64,000 nucleotides of DNA from Dipteronia dyeriana (Eukaryota > Streptophyta > Magnoliopsida > Sapindales > Sapindaceae): NCBI GenBank assembly GCA_032871835.1, contig CM065301.1, forward strand, positions 19,981,291-20,045,290, in the 5' to 3' direction. Shown piece by piece: positions 44,905-57,256 of the stretch. Below the pieces are notes generated by a model that worked only from the letters and a program-made list of their open reading frames with translations, had not been told where the DNA came from and ran no database searches. Every line of letters begins with the position of its first letter. The stretch's first letter is position 1. Both the position numbers and the translations under genes were made by a program.

Positions 44905-45123
44905 TTTATGTCTTCTGTAAAAATCATGGCGATCCATCTGGCTGTTACCTTGTGTGCGGAGACCAATAGTTTAGTTGGCAAGGAGATTGACATTTTTAAT
45001 GATTCAAAAGTTACGGTTTCGTGGGTCAATTCGGCTGATTTGGGCAGCCTGTATCATAGCAACTCTCCTGCTGATAGCTTAGCCAATAAGGGGTCTGCTA
45101 TGGATGGGTATGTTTTGTTTTAG
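44905..45123 (+). pseudogene. LINE ORF2 remnant: C-terminal RNase H fragment
   Basis: The frame reads KIMAIHLAVTLCAETNSL, DIFNDSKVTVSWVNSADLG, then SPADSLANKGSAMDG to a stop. This pattern (long alpha region, xxDSKxVVxWV, then VADxLAKxG) is the RNase H tail found at the end of plant LINE ORF2. A short internal deletion joins SLYHS to NSPAD. The preceding endonuclease and reverse transcriptase are absent. Confidence 0.7.
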
Positions 45124-45358
45124 GAGGTTCTCTGAGTTTTGTTTAGTGCTGAAGTGCCTGTTTTTGGCTTCGTTGTGTGTGTCGTATTGTTTCAGAGCCT
45201 TGGCTTTGTGTCTTGTTTGTCTGTTGGTTTGTTGTTTGGTCTTTGTTGTTTACAGGCTTTTGCTCGGGGCTTTTTGCTCCTCTTTGTTTTGTTTTTTTAG
45301 CTAACCTGGCCGATGAATAAACTAGCTGTTAAAAGAAGAAGAAGAAGATGTATCAAAC

Positions 45359-45613
45359 TTTGTAGTGCTCTCATTATTTAAATGGATAATACTTGTTTGA
45401 AAGGAAGACAAAATGAAGTAGAAAACATAAACATAAAGAAACTTACAAGTTCAAAACAAAACAACATTTCAACACAAAGCAACATATTATAGATATACAA
45501 GATAACTGACCAGACTTTATTGCTTCCTCTATTGGTATTTTCAACATTCATCTTCAATCTTGTTGCATGATGTTTGCTTTTGTCCGGTCCAAAAAGGAAT
45601 AAGTTGAGGGATA
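45359..45613. other. Gap between LINE copy 2 and F-box array
   Basis: AT-rich, no gene recognised. It would be the 3' flank of the decayed F-box sequence that ends at 45614. Confidence 0.35.
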
Positions 45614-46104
45614 CTAATTGAGACGATGATTGCTTTTTAGATGTACAAGGCTTTCAATGTATTTTACAATATGAATAGACAAAAAAACATGGAGATTCTT
45701 CATGCATTCCACATTAACATCATATGAAATCAAATGCCTATTTGCCATCAGTACAATTATAAGATTGTCATCATAAAAAAAGTTGAAATGTATTATTGTA
45801 TGTATCCATTTGTCTATAGAATACTGCCTCACCCAAGACTCCATAATACCATATTCTTTCATAAACCATATGTCATAACTCTCATTTGCGTTATAAAATA
45901 AATAAGAGCAAGAGGTCCTTCAAAAGTTTTCAAAGCTTGATACATTTAAAATGCATTCCCTATGTAAGAGAAGGGTAGCGTCATCCTATTAAACTTATCA
46001 ATACAAACATCAAATGATAGTATGTAGTGTCCATTAAGAAGGTTGTCATATCTCTTGCACATAGTCCAATGCAAAGCTTTACACACAAATGCACTAGACA
46101 AAAA
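45614..46104 (-). pseudogene. F-box protein C-terminal part (FBA domain), left end of the array
   Basis: The minus frame ending at 45614 reads MKEYGIMESWVRQYSID, then KWIHTIIHFNFFYDD, LISYDVNVECMKNL, IVKYIESLVHL and a stop. This is the typical end of plant F-box-associated domains (KEYGVxESW, LxSYD, YVESLVxL). Upstream, after a frameshift near 45880, come KALHWTMCKRYD, ILSFDVCIDKFNRMTLP and FEGPLALI, the preceding FBA strands. No F-box motif is found. It is the only arm that keeps the true C-terminus, so it may show the original gene's orientation. Confidence 0.75.
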
Positions 46105-46624
46105 ATCTTGTCACGATTGTGTGCCTTGTCGAAACCAACATCTTTAAAGTTAAAGTATTCTAACTGAAATGAGATTATAGGTTGTGCACAAATGATAAAA
46201 TGGTACTTCTAGGATTATCTGTAAAATACATTTTTGAATAGAGCTTTGTATTGGATTTTGTGCAAGAAATATGACGACCTTACTTGACACTACATAATTT
46301 CATTTGATGTTTGTACTGATAAAGATAACCGAGTGACACCACCCTTATCTTTTATAGATGATCGTACCATTTCGATAAATGTTTTAGACCTCATTTCCTA
46401 CGACCCCATTTCTTACGACTTTTATTCAATTTTCGAGTAAAACCGAGTATCTAATGCTTTAAATGAGTGTTTTCAGGTAATATTAGTGAAACAAGGGTAT
46501 TTGGGAGGAATTAGAGGATAAATGGCTAAAAGTTGTATTAATCAAAGATACAACAAATAATGTGGTCGTGCAATAGTATTGTCAACCGTATTGTCAACCG
46601 CGCTTTTGTTTAAGAGGTTTCAAG

Positions 46625-46800
46625 ATCAGACGATGGGGTTGTCAATGTTGGTGTCTACAGCATGCCTCGACCGTGTAAAAATATAGTGATACATTGGGGT
46701 CGCTCAGTATTGATGGCGATAACATGCCACAATCGCGTAAACATATCAGTGATTCAGTAGGGCCATGCAATGTTGATGTCTATAGCATGCCACGACCACG
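46625..46800 (+). repeat. Three degenerate tandem units (~70 bp) upstream of the first TATA box of the LTR
   Basis: Units share the frame ...gcatgcc(t/a)cgacc..cgtg(t)aaa..atat and a following ttgatg(t/g)c; their atgcc words are near 46660, 46724 and 46788. The position before a TATA box suggests U3 enhancer-type repeats; this is inference. Confidence 0.5.
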
Positions 46801-47976
46801 TGGTGTTTTCTAGCTTAGCAAATGATGAGATTTCTTGCCCTAATTTTGCACCAACTATAAATACCCTTCTCTTTTTTAGATTATGGGGGACTTTCCACCA
46901 CTCTTGAGTGAAAACACTCCAAGAACACACTTTTACACAATTCCCTCCATCAAACACCTAACCAAACACTAAACCCACACCATCTAACCTTAGCTTCACC
47001 ATCAACACTTCATTATTGGGCAAAAGAGTTGAATGAGAGAATGAAGAGAAGAAGACAACAAGAAAGAAAAGAGGGAGCTTCATTACAATCAGGTTCCTTT
47101 AACTCTTGTCATTTTATCTCTTTCATTAGTCATGTTTAGAGCTAAAATAATATCTTGTATGTTTATATTTTGTAACAAGAACTAATTTCCTTAAGATATG
47201 ACCAAGATGTACCCTTTTCCATGATTATTAAATAAAAACCTCCATTTTATTGAGTTGTGCGTGTGATTATTGAATGGGATTTTATGTTCACAATGCTTTT
47301 GAGTGATTGACCATTATTTGAAAAAAATTCGGTTGTTGTGTTATGGACCGAAAGGTGACACACACAACGTGCTCGATAAAATACCCAATTCATGTTTTGT
47401 AAGGTAGAAATACACGAGGTTTGCATATTGATCGTACCGATTTATACATCTATTTGAGGTCCCCATTACCTAGCTTTTGTTCTTGTTTTTGAGCATTTTT
47501 GTCATATAATGTGTTTTGTGAGCCTTGTGTAGGTACATATTCCCTACGGAAGGTATTTGAGCTTAATTAAAGAGTTTTGGAGGTTTGAATGGATGAAATT
47601 TGAATTGCTCGTACTAAACACTCAACTTTGGAAGATCATATGTCCCTCTTCCGATTGAAATACATTTCTCATAACCACATTTTGAAAAGCCCCGGAAGTC
47701 TACTTTCCAACGCACTTTACAAATCGTGATTCTGAGGTTTCTGGAGAAAGTTATGGTCATTTTCTTAATGGTGTGCAAAGCTATGCGGCTCCTATCGTGT
47801 GAGACCAATTTCTGTACCGTGAAAATGGGCAGAAAACTCAAAAATAGTGATTTATGGCACGCCTGTTGATGCGTATTGCGTGACGTACCGTATAACGGCC
47901 CAAAATTGTATTTTTCAGCCATTTTCTGAGGGGTATTCTTGTCTTTTCACCCCAAATTTTCCCTAACCTTCCACTC

Positions 47977-47984
47977 TATAAATA
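47977..47984 (+). promoter_or_regulatory. TATA box of the putative LTR
   Basis: TATAAATA in a ccactctataaatacccc context, followed by a CT-rich start region (48000-48080). A similar box (46855-46862) lies 1.1 kb upstream. Confidence 0.5.
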
Positions 47985-48352
47985 CCCCATTTTCTTTTCA
48001 TTCTTGGGACCTCTTTTCCCCTCTTCTCTTTTTTTCACGCCCAAACACTTCTTTCTCTTCATCTTTTTCTCTTTTCTTTATCTTCTCCCATAATAAGGAG
48101 AGATCTTGCTCCCATGGAGGTTTTTCCTCCTTGGGTGCTCACCATACACCTTCACCACACTATTTTACACTTTCTCCATCCATCTTAGAGTAAATTGCAA
48201 GGAATTAGAAGCCAAATTCGAGCAAGGAAGGCTAAGAGCATCTTCGGAGGACTTGTCTTCAAGAGCTTGCTCTTATTTATTTATTTCTTTGTATTTCTTA
48301 CTGTCTTTGATATGTAACCCCGCTATGATAATTTGTAAACCTTTCACATGTG

Positions 48353-48388
<36 letters not shown>

Positions 48389-51300
48389 TTTGTTCATAAA
48401 TTCATTTGGGTTTTGTTTTGCTCTTTGATGTATGTGATTTCTGCTCTTATTGTGACATGTTTGTGTATGAATTGTTAGAAATCAATATGTGTTCATGATT
48501 AGGTTTAGGAGTAGCTGTAATTTAGAGTAGGAATTAGATGCCCATGATTGTTGATTGAATGATGGATGGCTTGAAATGCCATGTGTTGAGTAATTTGAGT
48601 GTTAGGGATTTCAGCCTTAAAGAGTATAAAAAGTTTCAGTTCAAGAGTTTAGTTGCTAAATTGGCCTTGGTGCATATCCTTGTGCTTAATGGGTCTTTGT
48701 ATTAAGATACGATTATCCATCATTGGTCGGATTGGGTGATGAATTGATTGTGGAAAATATTCTCAAATCAAGAGGATGAACCTTTAACCTAAATTGAATG
48801 TTCTTAATGATATAACAATCACATTGTTGCATGTAGTTGTTAGGTAAACTTGTTTCCCATGTTTAGCCATCCTAGGGAGTTGACTAAACTGAATCTTTGG
48901 CCTAGAAGTAAAGACCACCGACATTTCTCTTGTACTTGTGTTGTATTACATATATTTAGTGTGCATAATGCTTTCATTCGGTTAGCCACCTTGTGAGTGA
49001 CATTTAGGCTGTGTGTTATATATAGCGTGATTCATATTACTATGTTTAGCGTGGTACCCTCTATGTTTGACCAAAAAGTGTTAGAACCACTAGGCTGACG
49101 TGTAGAGCTCATGTGTATGTTCCATAGTCCTTAATGAATTCATACTTATGCAAGGATGAAATCTCTATGCCCTCAAGAGAAGGTAGAGATTAATTAAGGG
49201 GACACGAGTGTATAACATACGAGTTGTAGTAGTATCTATTCTTAATGATTTCACTTGGTTGCTATCCCGTATTTGGTTAGCCTCGTGGATGAATCATTAG
49301 TTGTAGTATGGCCAATGCGGTTGTGCATTACATGCCTAACTAACGCCTATGTATATGAGAAGAAAGTGCTATAACCACTACGTTGCCATCGTACATGGTT
49401 CGTGTGTGTGTCCTGAAGCACTTAATGGATTCATACGTACTTTGAATGCATTGATGCAATCTCTAAGACATCGAGAGAGATTAGAGATTAATTAAGGGGA
49501 TACGAGCCTATGATACACTTGCACATTTGAGGGACTAGGTGAGTTTAGAGAGTAATTATGAGGATTGTCACATTTGGGTCATTTCCCTAGTGTAACCACA
49601 TTTCATGCATATCACCATTCCATCTATCATTGTATATATTATTTATATAGTTTATTTAGTTATATTATTATTCATTTTTCTGCACAAGCAACACACGAGT
49701 CCGCTCAGAATGTTGTAATAATAGCTAAAACTGAGAGACCGTCGATGAATCCCATCTCCCTATGGAATGGTCCCTTGATTGCCGCTGTGCTAGTCTCTGT
49801 GACTTGCACCTTGTGAGGTCCAACTTAAATGTTCATATTTGATGACACTGCAACGATGTTTCCATCACATGTATGACCTATTTTGTGTGTCATTAAACTC
49901 AATGAATCCATGTGCATTACTTGTAGTCATCGAGAGATAGATTATAGGTGTATGTGTATATTGTCTTTGTTGCTCGAGAGAGAATACATGTTACAGAAGG
50001 TCAACACAAGTCTTTAACTTTCACTTGCATGATTTGATGAATTGGTGGTCTATTATGTTCAGTATGTTTGGTTAGGTGAAATCGAAACCCTAGCTATCTC
50101 TTTTAATAATTTAAAACACATTAGTTCCCTAAATGTCCTTTTAGATAATTGATAGTTTAATTTGAAATTAGTTAATTTAAATTGTAGATGTTTGATAATC
50201 TCCACCATCCAATTTTGATTGTCCAAGTCATAGTAGACTTAATCAATTTCAGTACTTAACAACTCAATCCTCGTGGGAACGATACTTTACTTACTCTATA
50301 TTGCATATGCCGACCTTGTACAATTACGGGTAGCTTTAGCTCATGTCAATAGACTATGTGTTGTCAATGTATCAAGCTCTAGAAATTAAGAATGTCCCAT
50401 TGCTCTCATTGCTTATATAACCTAAATGAGAATTGTGACATGGTTTTTGAAGAAATATGGAATGGTGGAGTCTTGGATGAGGCTTAATCTATAAGGAAGT
50501 GGGTGGTTCATACCATAAAAATTATATCACAACTCTTATTTGGGTTAAATAAGCAATGTGACCAAGAGGTCCTCTGAATTCCAGAGTTTAATACATTGAC
50601 AACAAATAATTTGTATAAGAAAAGGGTATCATCATGATGTTACACTTATTAGTACAAACAAAAAATCTTAGAAAGACCACTGTGTCAATTGTGCACCACC
50701 TTGTATTAATTGTGCACTACCTTTTCTCCACCAATATGATTTCAGTTAGAATACCTCAACGTTAAATGTGTTAGTCTTGACAAAGCACATGATTCTAAAA
50801 GCCTTGTAATCATTGATCTTGGGATGAAATGAAAATCCAAAAGCAACCATATATTGTCAACAATAGCCATATGCTGTCAACAACAACATCGTATTGTTGG
50901 GTTTGCGTTTCATCACAAGATAAATGACAACAAGGTTGTAAGAATTGTATGGTTTGTTGAGACCAACACCTTTGACGCTGAGGTATTCTCACTGAAAACA
51001 GATTGCCAGAGAAAAGGTTATGCACAAATTATGTAAGTTTGAAAAATGATACAGTGGTCTATCCAGGATTATATATCTAGATCATTTTTGAATGGTGTTT
51101 TACATTAGACTCTGAGCAAGAAATATGGTGATATTACTCGTCACTTTATACTGTCGTATGATGTTTGTTTTGAAAAGTTTAACCAGATGACACTACCATT
51201 CTCTTATATAGAGTTTGTATTGTTAATGTATCAAGCACTAGAAATTTTTGAAAGACCTCATATACTGATTGTTCATATAACCCAAATGAGAGTTGTGCCA

Positions 51301-54300
51301 TATAGTTTATGTAGAAATACAAAATTGTGGAATCTTGGTGAGACAGTATTCTATATTGGAGTGATTACATACCATAAACTATATGTCATAACTTTCATCT
51401 AGATTATGTAAGCAATGAGAGCAAGAAGTCCTTCGAAAGTTTATTGAGGTTGATACATTGACAACACATACTTTATGTAAGAAAAAGGTTGTGTCATCCT
51501 ATTAAACTTATAAGTCAAAACATCAAATGAAGTATGTAGTGTCGAGTACGAAGGTCGACATATTTCTTGCATAGAGTTAAAAGCAAAGCTCTATACACAA
51601 ATGCACAAGACAAAAAAATCTTGGAAATAACATTGTATCATGTGTGCACCAACTTGCATCAATTGTGCACAACCTTTTCTCCAACAATATAATTTCGGTA
51701 AGAATACATCAACTTCAAAGCCTTTGGTTTTGACAAAGCATGCAATTCTGACAACCATGTAATCATTGATCTTATGCTGAAAAGCAAATGTAACAGTATG
51801 AAAAGAAAATCCAACATCAACCATATGTTGTAAACAACAACCATACTGTTGGATTTTCTTTTCATTATAAGATCAATGACTATACAATTGTATATATTAT
51901 GTGCTTTTTCGAGACCAACACTTTTAAAATTGAGGTATTCTAACTGAAAACAGATTGCTAGACAAAAGGTTGTGCACAAATGATGCAAGTTTGTGCACGA
52001 ATGATACAGTGGTCTTTCCAGGATTATATGTCTATATCATTTTTAATGTTGTTTTACATTGAACTCTGTGCAAGAAATATGACTCGTTACTACATACTGT
52101 CATTTGATGTTTGTTCTGATATGTTTAACCAGATGACTCTACTCTTCTCTATCATAGAGTTTGTGTTGTTAATGTTTCAAGCTCCATAAACTTTCGAAGG
52201 ACCTCTTGCTCTTATTGCTTAAATAACCCAAATGAGAGTTGTGACAAATGGTTTATGAAGGAATATAGAGTGGTGGAGTCTTAGGTGATGAAGTATTATT
52301 TAAATAAACGGGTACATACTATAAACAATGTTACAACTTTCATTTAAGTTATATAAGCAATGTGAGAAATAAGTACTTCGAAAGTTTCCAGAGATTGATA
52401 ATTTAACAACACATGCATTGTATAAGAGTAGGGTTATGTCAACCTGTTAAACTTATTGGAACATAGTTTGGAGTGATTAATAAGATCACCATATTTCTTG
52501 CATATAGTCCAATGTAAAGCTTAATTAAAAAAAAAAAAATGCGCTAGACATATAATCCTAGAAAGACCACAATATCAATTATGTACAAACTTGTATCATT
52601 TGTGCACAACCTACTCTCTAGCAATCTACTTTCAGTGAGAATACCTTAACCTCAAAGGTTTAGGTCTGAACAAAGTGCGCAATTCTAACATCTTTGTAAT
52701 CAATGATCTTGAGATGAATTGAAAATTCAAAAACAAAATATATTGTCAACGATAGCCATGTGCTGTTAACAACAACAACATACTGTTGGATTTTCTTTTC
52801 ATCCCAATATCAATGACTAGAAGGTTGTAAGAATTGGGTGCTTTGTCGTGACTATCAGCTTTGAGGTTGAGGTATTCTCAATAAAAGCAGATTGCTTGAG
52901 AAAAGGTTGTGCACAAATGATGCACGTTTGTGCACAAATGATACATTGGTCTTTCTAGGATTATCTGTCTAATACATTTTTGAAAGGATCTTTACATTGA
53001 ACTTTGTGAAAGAAATATGACTATCTTACTCATCACTCCATACTGTCATTTGATATTTGTTTTGCTCAATTTAACCAGATGACTCTACCTTTCTCCTTTA
53101 TGGAGTTTGTGCTGTTAACGTATCAGGCTTTGGAAACTTTCGAATGACCTCTTGCTCTCATTGCTTAAATAACTCAAATGAGAGTTATGGCAAATAGTTT
53201 ATAAAGAAATATGGAGTGGTGGAGTCTAAGGTGAGGAAGTAATCTATAAATGAATGGGTACATACCATAAACGATATGTCACAACTTTCATTTTTGGGCT
53301 ATTTAGGCAATGAGAGAAAGAAGTACTTCAAAAGTTTCCAGAGCTTGATACATTGACAACATATTAATTATAAGAGAAGGGTTGCTTCAACCTATTAAAC
53401 TCATTAGAACAAACATCAAATAATAGTATAGAGTGACGATTAAGATCACCATATTTTTTCCACAGAGTCTAATGTAAAGCTCTATTAAAAAATTCTCTGG
53501 ACTTTTAATCATAGAAAGACCACAGTGTTATTGATACATAACCTTTTCTCTAACAATCTACTTTTAGTGAGAATATCTCAACTTCAAAGGTGTTGGTCTT
53601 GACAAAATCCTCAATTCTAACATTCTTGTAATCATTGATCTTGGACCATATATTGTGAACAACAGTTGTATGCTATCAACAATGGCAACATATTGTTGGA
53701 TTTGCTTTTCATCCCAAGATCAATGACTACAAGGTTGTAAGAATTGTGTGCTTTGTCGAGACCAACACCTTTAAAGTTTAGGTATTTTTAGTAAAAGCAT
53801 ATTGCTAAAGAAAATGTCGTGCACAAATGATGCAAGTTTGTGCATAAATAATACACCGGTCTTTTTCCAGGGTTATATATCTAGTGTATTTTTTTAAAAG
53901 AGTTTTGCATTGGACTCTGTGAAAAAATAAGCCGATCTAACTCGTCACTTCATACTGTAATTTGATGCTTGTTCTAATAGGTTTAACCATATTAAATTTC
54001 AAAAACTTTTGAAGGACCTCCTGCTCTCATTGCTTATATAACCCAAATGAGAGTTATGATAAATGGTTTATGAAGAAATATTGAGTGATGGAGTCATAGG
54101 TGAGGAAATATTCTATAAATGAATAGGTACATGCCATAAATCATATGTCACAACTTTCATATGGTCATATATCAATTAGAGCAAGAAGACTTCAAAAATT
54201 TCTAGAGCTTGACAGATTGACAACATATACTTTATATAAGAGAAAAGTTGCGACAACCTGTTAAACTTATAAGAAAAAACATTAAATGACAATATGAAGT

Positions 54301-57256
54301 GACGAGTAACATCACCATATTTCGTACACATAATCCAATATAAAGCTCTATTCAAAAATCCTCTTGAGATATAATCCTAGAAAGACCACTGTATCATTTA
54401 TGCATAAACTTGCATCATTTGTGCAGAACCTTTTCTCTCGCAAGCTACTTTCAATGAGAATGTATTAACTTCAAACCTGTTGGTCTTGACAAAGCCCACA
54501 ATTCTTACATCATTGTAATCATTGATCTTGGTATGAATTGAAAATCCAACAGCAATCATATATTGTCAACAACATCCACAAGTTGCCAACAACAATAACA
54601 TACTGTTGGATTTGCTTTTCATCCCAAAATCAATGACTATAAGGTTATAAGAATTGTGAGCTTTGTAGACAAGTACTTTTGAAGTTGAGGTATTCTCACT
54701 GAGAGCAGATTCTAGAGAAAATGTTGTGCACAAATTAACATTGGTCTTTCCAAGATTAAACATCTAGAGTATTTTTTAATGGAGCTTTTACATTGGACTC
54801 TATAAAAGAAATATGATGATCTTTATCGTCACTCTATACTGTCGTTTGATGTTTGTTCTGATAAATTTAGCCAGATGACACAACCCTCCTCTTATATACA
54901 ATTTGTGTTATAAACAAGCGCTGGAAACTTTCAAAGGTCATCATGCTCTCATTACTTATATAACCTAAATGAGAATTGTGACATATAGTTTATGAAGAAA
55001 CATGGAATTATGGAATCTTGGTAAGACAGTATATATAAGCAATGAGAGTAAGAAGTCCATTGAAATTTCCTAAATCTTGATACATTGATAACTCATACTT
55101 TGTATAATAGAGGGGTAGTGTCATCCTATTAAACTTATCAGTATGTAGTGTCGAGTAAGAAGGTTGGCATATTTCTTACATACAGTCTAATGCAAAGCTC
55201 TATACACAAACGCACAGGTTAAAAAATCTTGGAAATAACATTTTATCAGTTGTGGACCTACTTGCATCAATTGTGCATAACCTTTTCTCCACCAATATGC
55301 TTTTGGTGAGAATACCTCAACTTCATGGATCAAGTTCCAGAAACTTTCGATGGACCTCTTGCTCTTATTGCTTAAATAACCCAAATGATAGTTGTGGCAA
55401 ATGGTTTATGAAAAATTATAAAGTGCTGGAGTCTTAGGTGAGAAATTATTATATAAATGAATGGGTAATACCATAAACCGTATGTCACAACTTTCATATA
55501 AGTAAGGATATCAAGAAGTTCTTTGAAAGTTTTTCAGAGGTTGATACATTGACACCATATACTTTATATAAGAGTGGGGATGCACCAACCTGTTAAATTT
55601 ATTAGAACAAACAACTAATGACAATATAGAGCGACGAGTAAGATCACCATATTTCTTGCACCTAGTCTAATATAATGCTTCATTCACGCAATGCACTATG
55701 GTTGAGGTATGGATTTAAAAAATGCATATAGTCTAAAGTTAAGCTCCTTTAAAAAATGCACTATGGATTTTCATTTTATCCCAAGATCAATGATTAAAAG
55801 GATGTTAGAATTGTATGCTTTGTCAAGACTAACACCTTTGAAGTTGAGGTATTCACACTGAAATATGACGATCTTACTTGTCACTCCATATTGTCATTTG
55901 ATGTTTGTTCTAATAAGTTTAACTGTAGTACTCTATTCTTGTCTTTTGTAGAGTTTTTGTTGTTAATGAATCAAGCTTTGGAAACTTTCGAAAGACCTCT
56001 TGATCTCATTGCTTATATAACCCCAAATGAGAGTTGTGACAAATAGTTTATGAAGAAAAATGGAGGGGTGTAGTCTTAGGTGAGGAAATATTCTCTTGAT
56101 CTCATACCATAAACCATATACAGTATTTTAAAAAACATTATGAGGCACGCTTTGAGGCGCGACTCAATATGATTTGGGTCAAAAACGTACTAAGGCATTA
56201 ACCTCACTAACAACCATTGAGGCTTACACAGCATTCGAAATGGAGCCTCAATACGATTATAAGGCGTACACAACAATTTTGAAAGTTGGATGTTGAGTAT
56301 TTGTTGGGTTTTAAAATGTTTTGAAGCCCATTTAGATCCAATTTGGTTTTTAAATTGTTTTGAAGCCAAAAATTTAAAATGCATCAGTAAAATTGAAAGA
56401 AGAAGTTATGGTTTTTACTAACTTATCTCATGTTTGATGTTTCTTTTCACTTTGTTGCTTCTACTGGCTCTTCTTCTTTGAACTTGTATGTTTTCTTCTT
56501 CTAATCTTCTTCTCCGTTTTATTTCTTCATTTTTAATTTTTTTTCCCGATTCTTCTTATTACTCTTATATTGTCTTGATCATTTTTTCTTCCTATTTTTT
56601 TTTTATTTTGTTTCTTCTCTTTTTCTCTTATTTTTAAAATTAAATGTCATATTGTCATAGAATGTTATAATTTTTTTTTTCCGATTCTTCTTGTTACTCT
56701 TGTATTGTCTTGTTCGTTTTTTCTTCTTATTTTTTATTTATTTTGTTTCTTATTTTTTTCTCATATTTTACTTTTTTAAATTAATTACCATATTATCATG
56801 GGATGTTGTAAATTATAATATAAATATATATACTAGTTTATAGTAGTGTAAGTGTGCAACTAGTGTTATTTTTATTTTTTTGCATGTTTATGTATTGTTT
56901 AAATAACATGTATTGTTTAAATAATTAAATGTTTATATTAATAAATGTAATGTTATATATGGAATGTTTTGCATGTTTATAAGTTATAACTATAAGTCTA
57001 TAAGTTAACAAGTTATATGTATATGATATAAGTATATAACACACTGTTATGTACTGTATTACTGTTTAATGTATGGAGTATGGAATGTTTTAAAGTTTAT
57101 ATCATTTTAATTATAGTTAATTAGTTATATGACTTATATCATATTCTTGTTATTACTATTAATATGCTATTTACTTTTTTTTTCATCAATTTATGGATTG
57201 TTATTTATTATTTTTGCATGTTTATATACAAGTTTTTAGTGTTTTAATTGGTAAGC

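Larger units (their letters stand above)
43237..45346 (+). mobile_element. LINE retrotransposon copy 2: 5'-truncated, ORF2 mostly deleted
   Basis: It is flanked by gatgtataaaac (43225-43236) and gatgtatcaaac (45347-45358), an 11-of-12 target duplication. It begins within the ORF1 region equivalent to about 41550 of copy 1 (FFWDDCFSSMEKW). It ends after gatgaataaactagctgtt with a short (AAG)n tail. It keeps a piece of the ORF2 RNase H at 44905-45123 and lacks everything between ORF1 and that piece. Confidence 0.75.
46359..50348 (+). mobile_element. Putative 4-kb solo LTR (or coding-less LTR element) inserted in the F-box array
   Basis: The block starts TGATCG and ends ATGTCA (TG...CA). It is flanked by a perfect 5-bp duplication ATAGA (46354-46358 and 50349-50353) and cleanly interrupts one FBA arm, which resumes after it. 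Two TATA-type boxes with ctataaatacc context lie at 46855-46862 and 47977-47984. The end carries ctcaatcctcgtgggaacga, like the U5 end of long plant Gypsy LTRs. No gag or pol sequence is present, and I found no second LTR inside. Long LTRs of this kind occur in Athila/Tat/Ogre lineages. The lineage here is inference. Confidence 0.6.
45614..56120. repeat. Palindromic tandem array of F-box-associated (FBA) gene fragments
   Basis: Copies of one FBA segment alternate in orientation. Plus arms: 46105-46353 continued at 50354-50470, 50890-51350, 51848-52300, 52785-53260, 53695-54130, 54600-55025, 55326-55480 (short) and 55746-56110. Minus arms: 45614-46104, 50520-50855, 51380-51815, 52320-52760, 53270-53690, 54135-54560, 55040-55325 and 55485-55745. 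Limits are approximate. A plus arm reads INDYKVVRIVCFVETNTF, FEVEVFSL, GALHWTLCKKYDD, ILSFDVCSDKFNQMTLPF, FEGPLALI. Centres alternate between a (CAACAA)-type turn and a tggtttatgaagaaatatgg turn. The period is about 0.9 kb. All arms carry stops or frameshifts, so no arm encodes a full protein. Confidence 0.85.

Noticed and set aside
50810..55437. Many 60-110 codon frames as separate small genes
   Set aside because: They are fragments of FBA arms in the array, interrupted by stops. Treated as one repeat structure.
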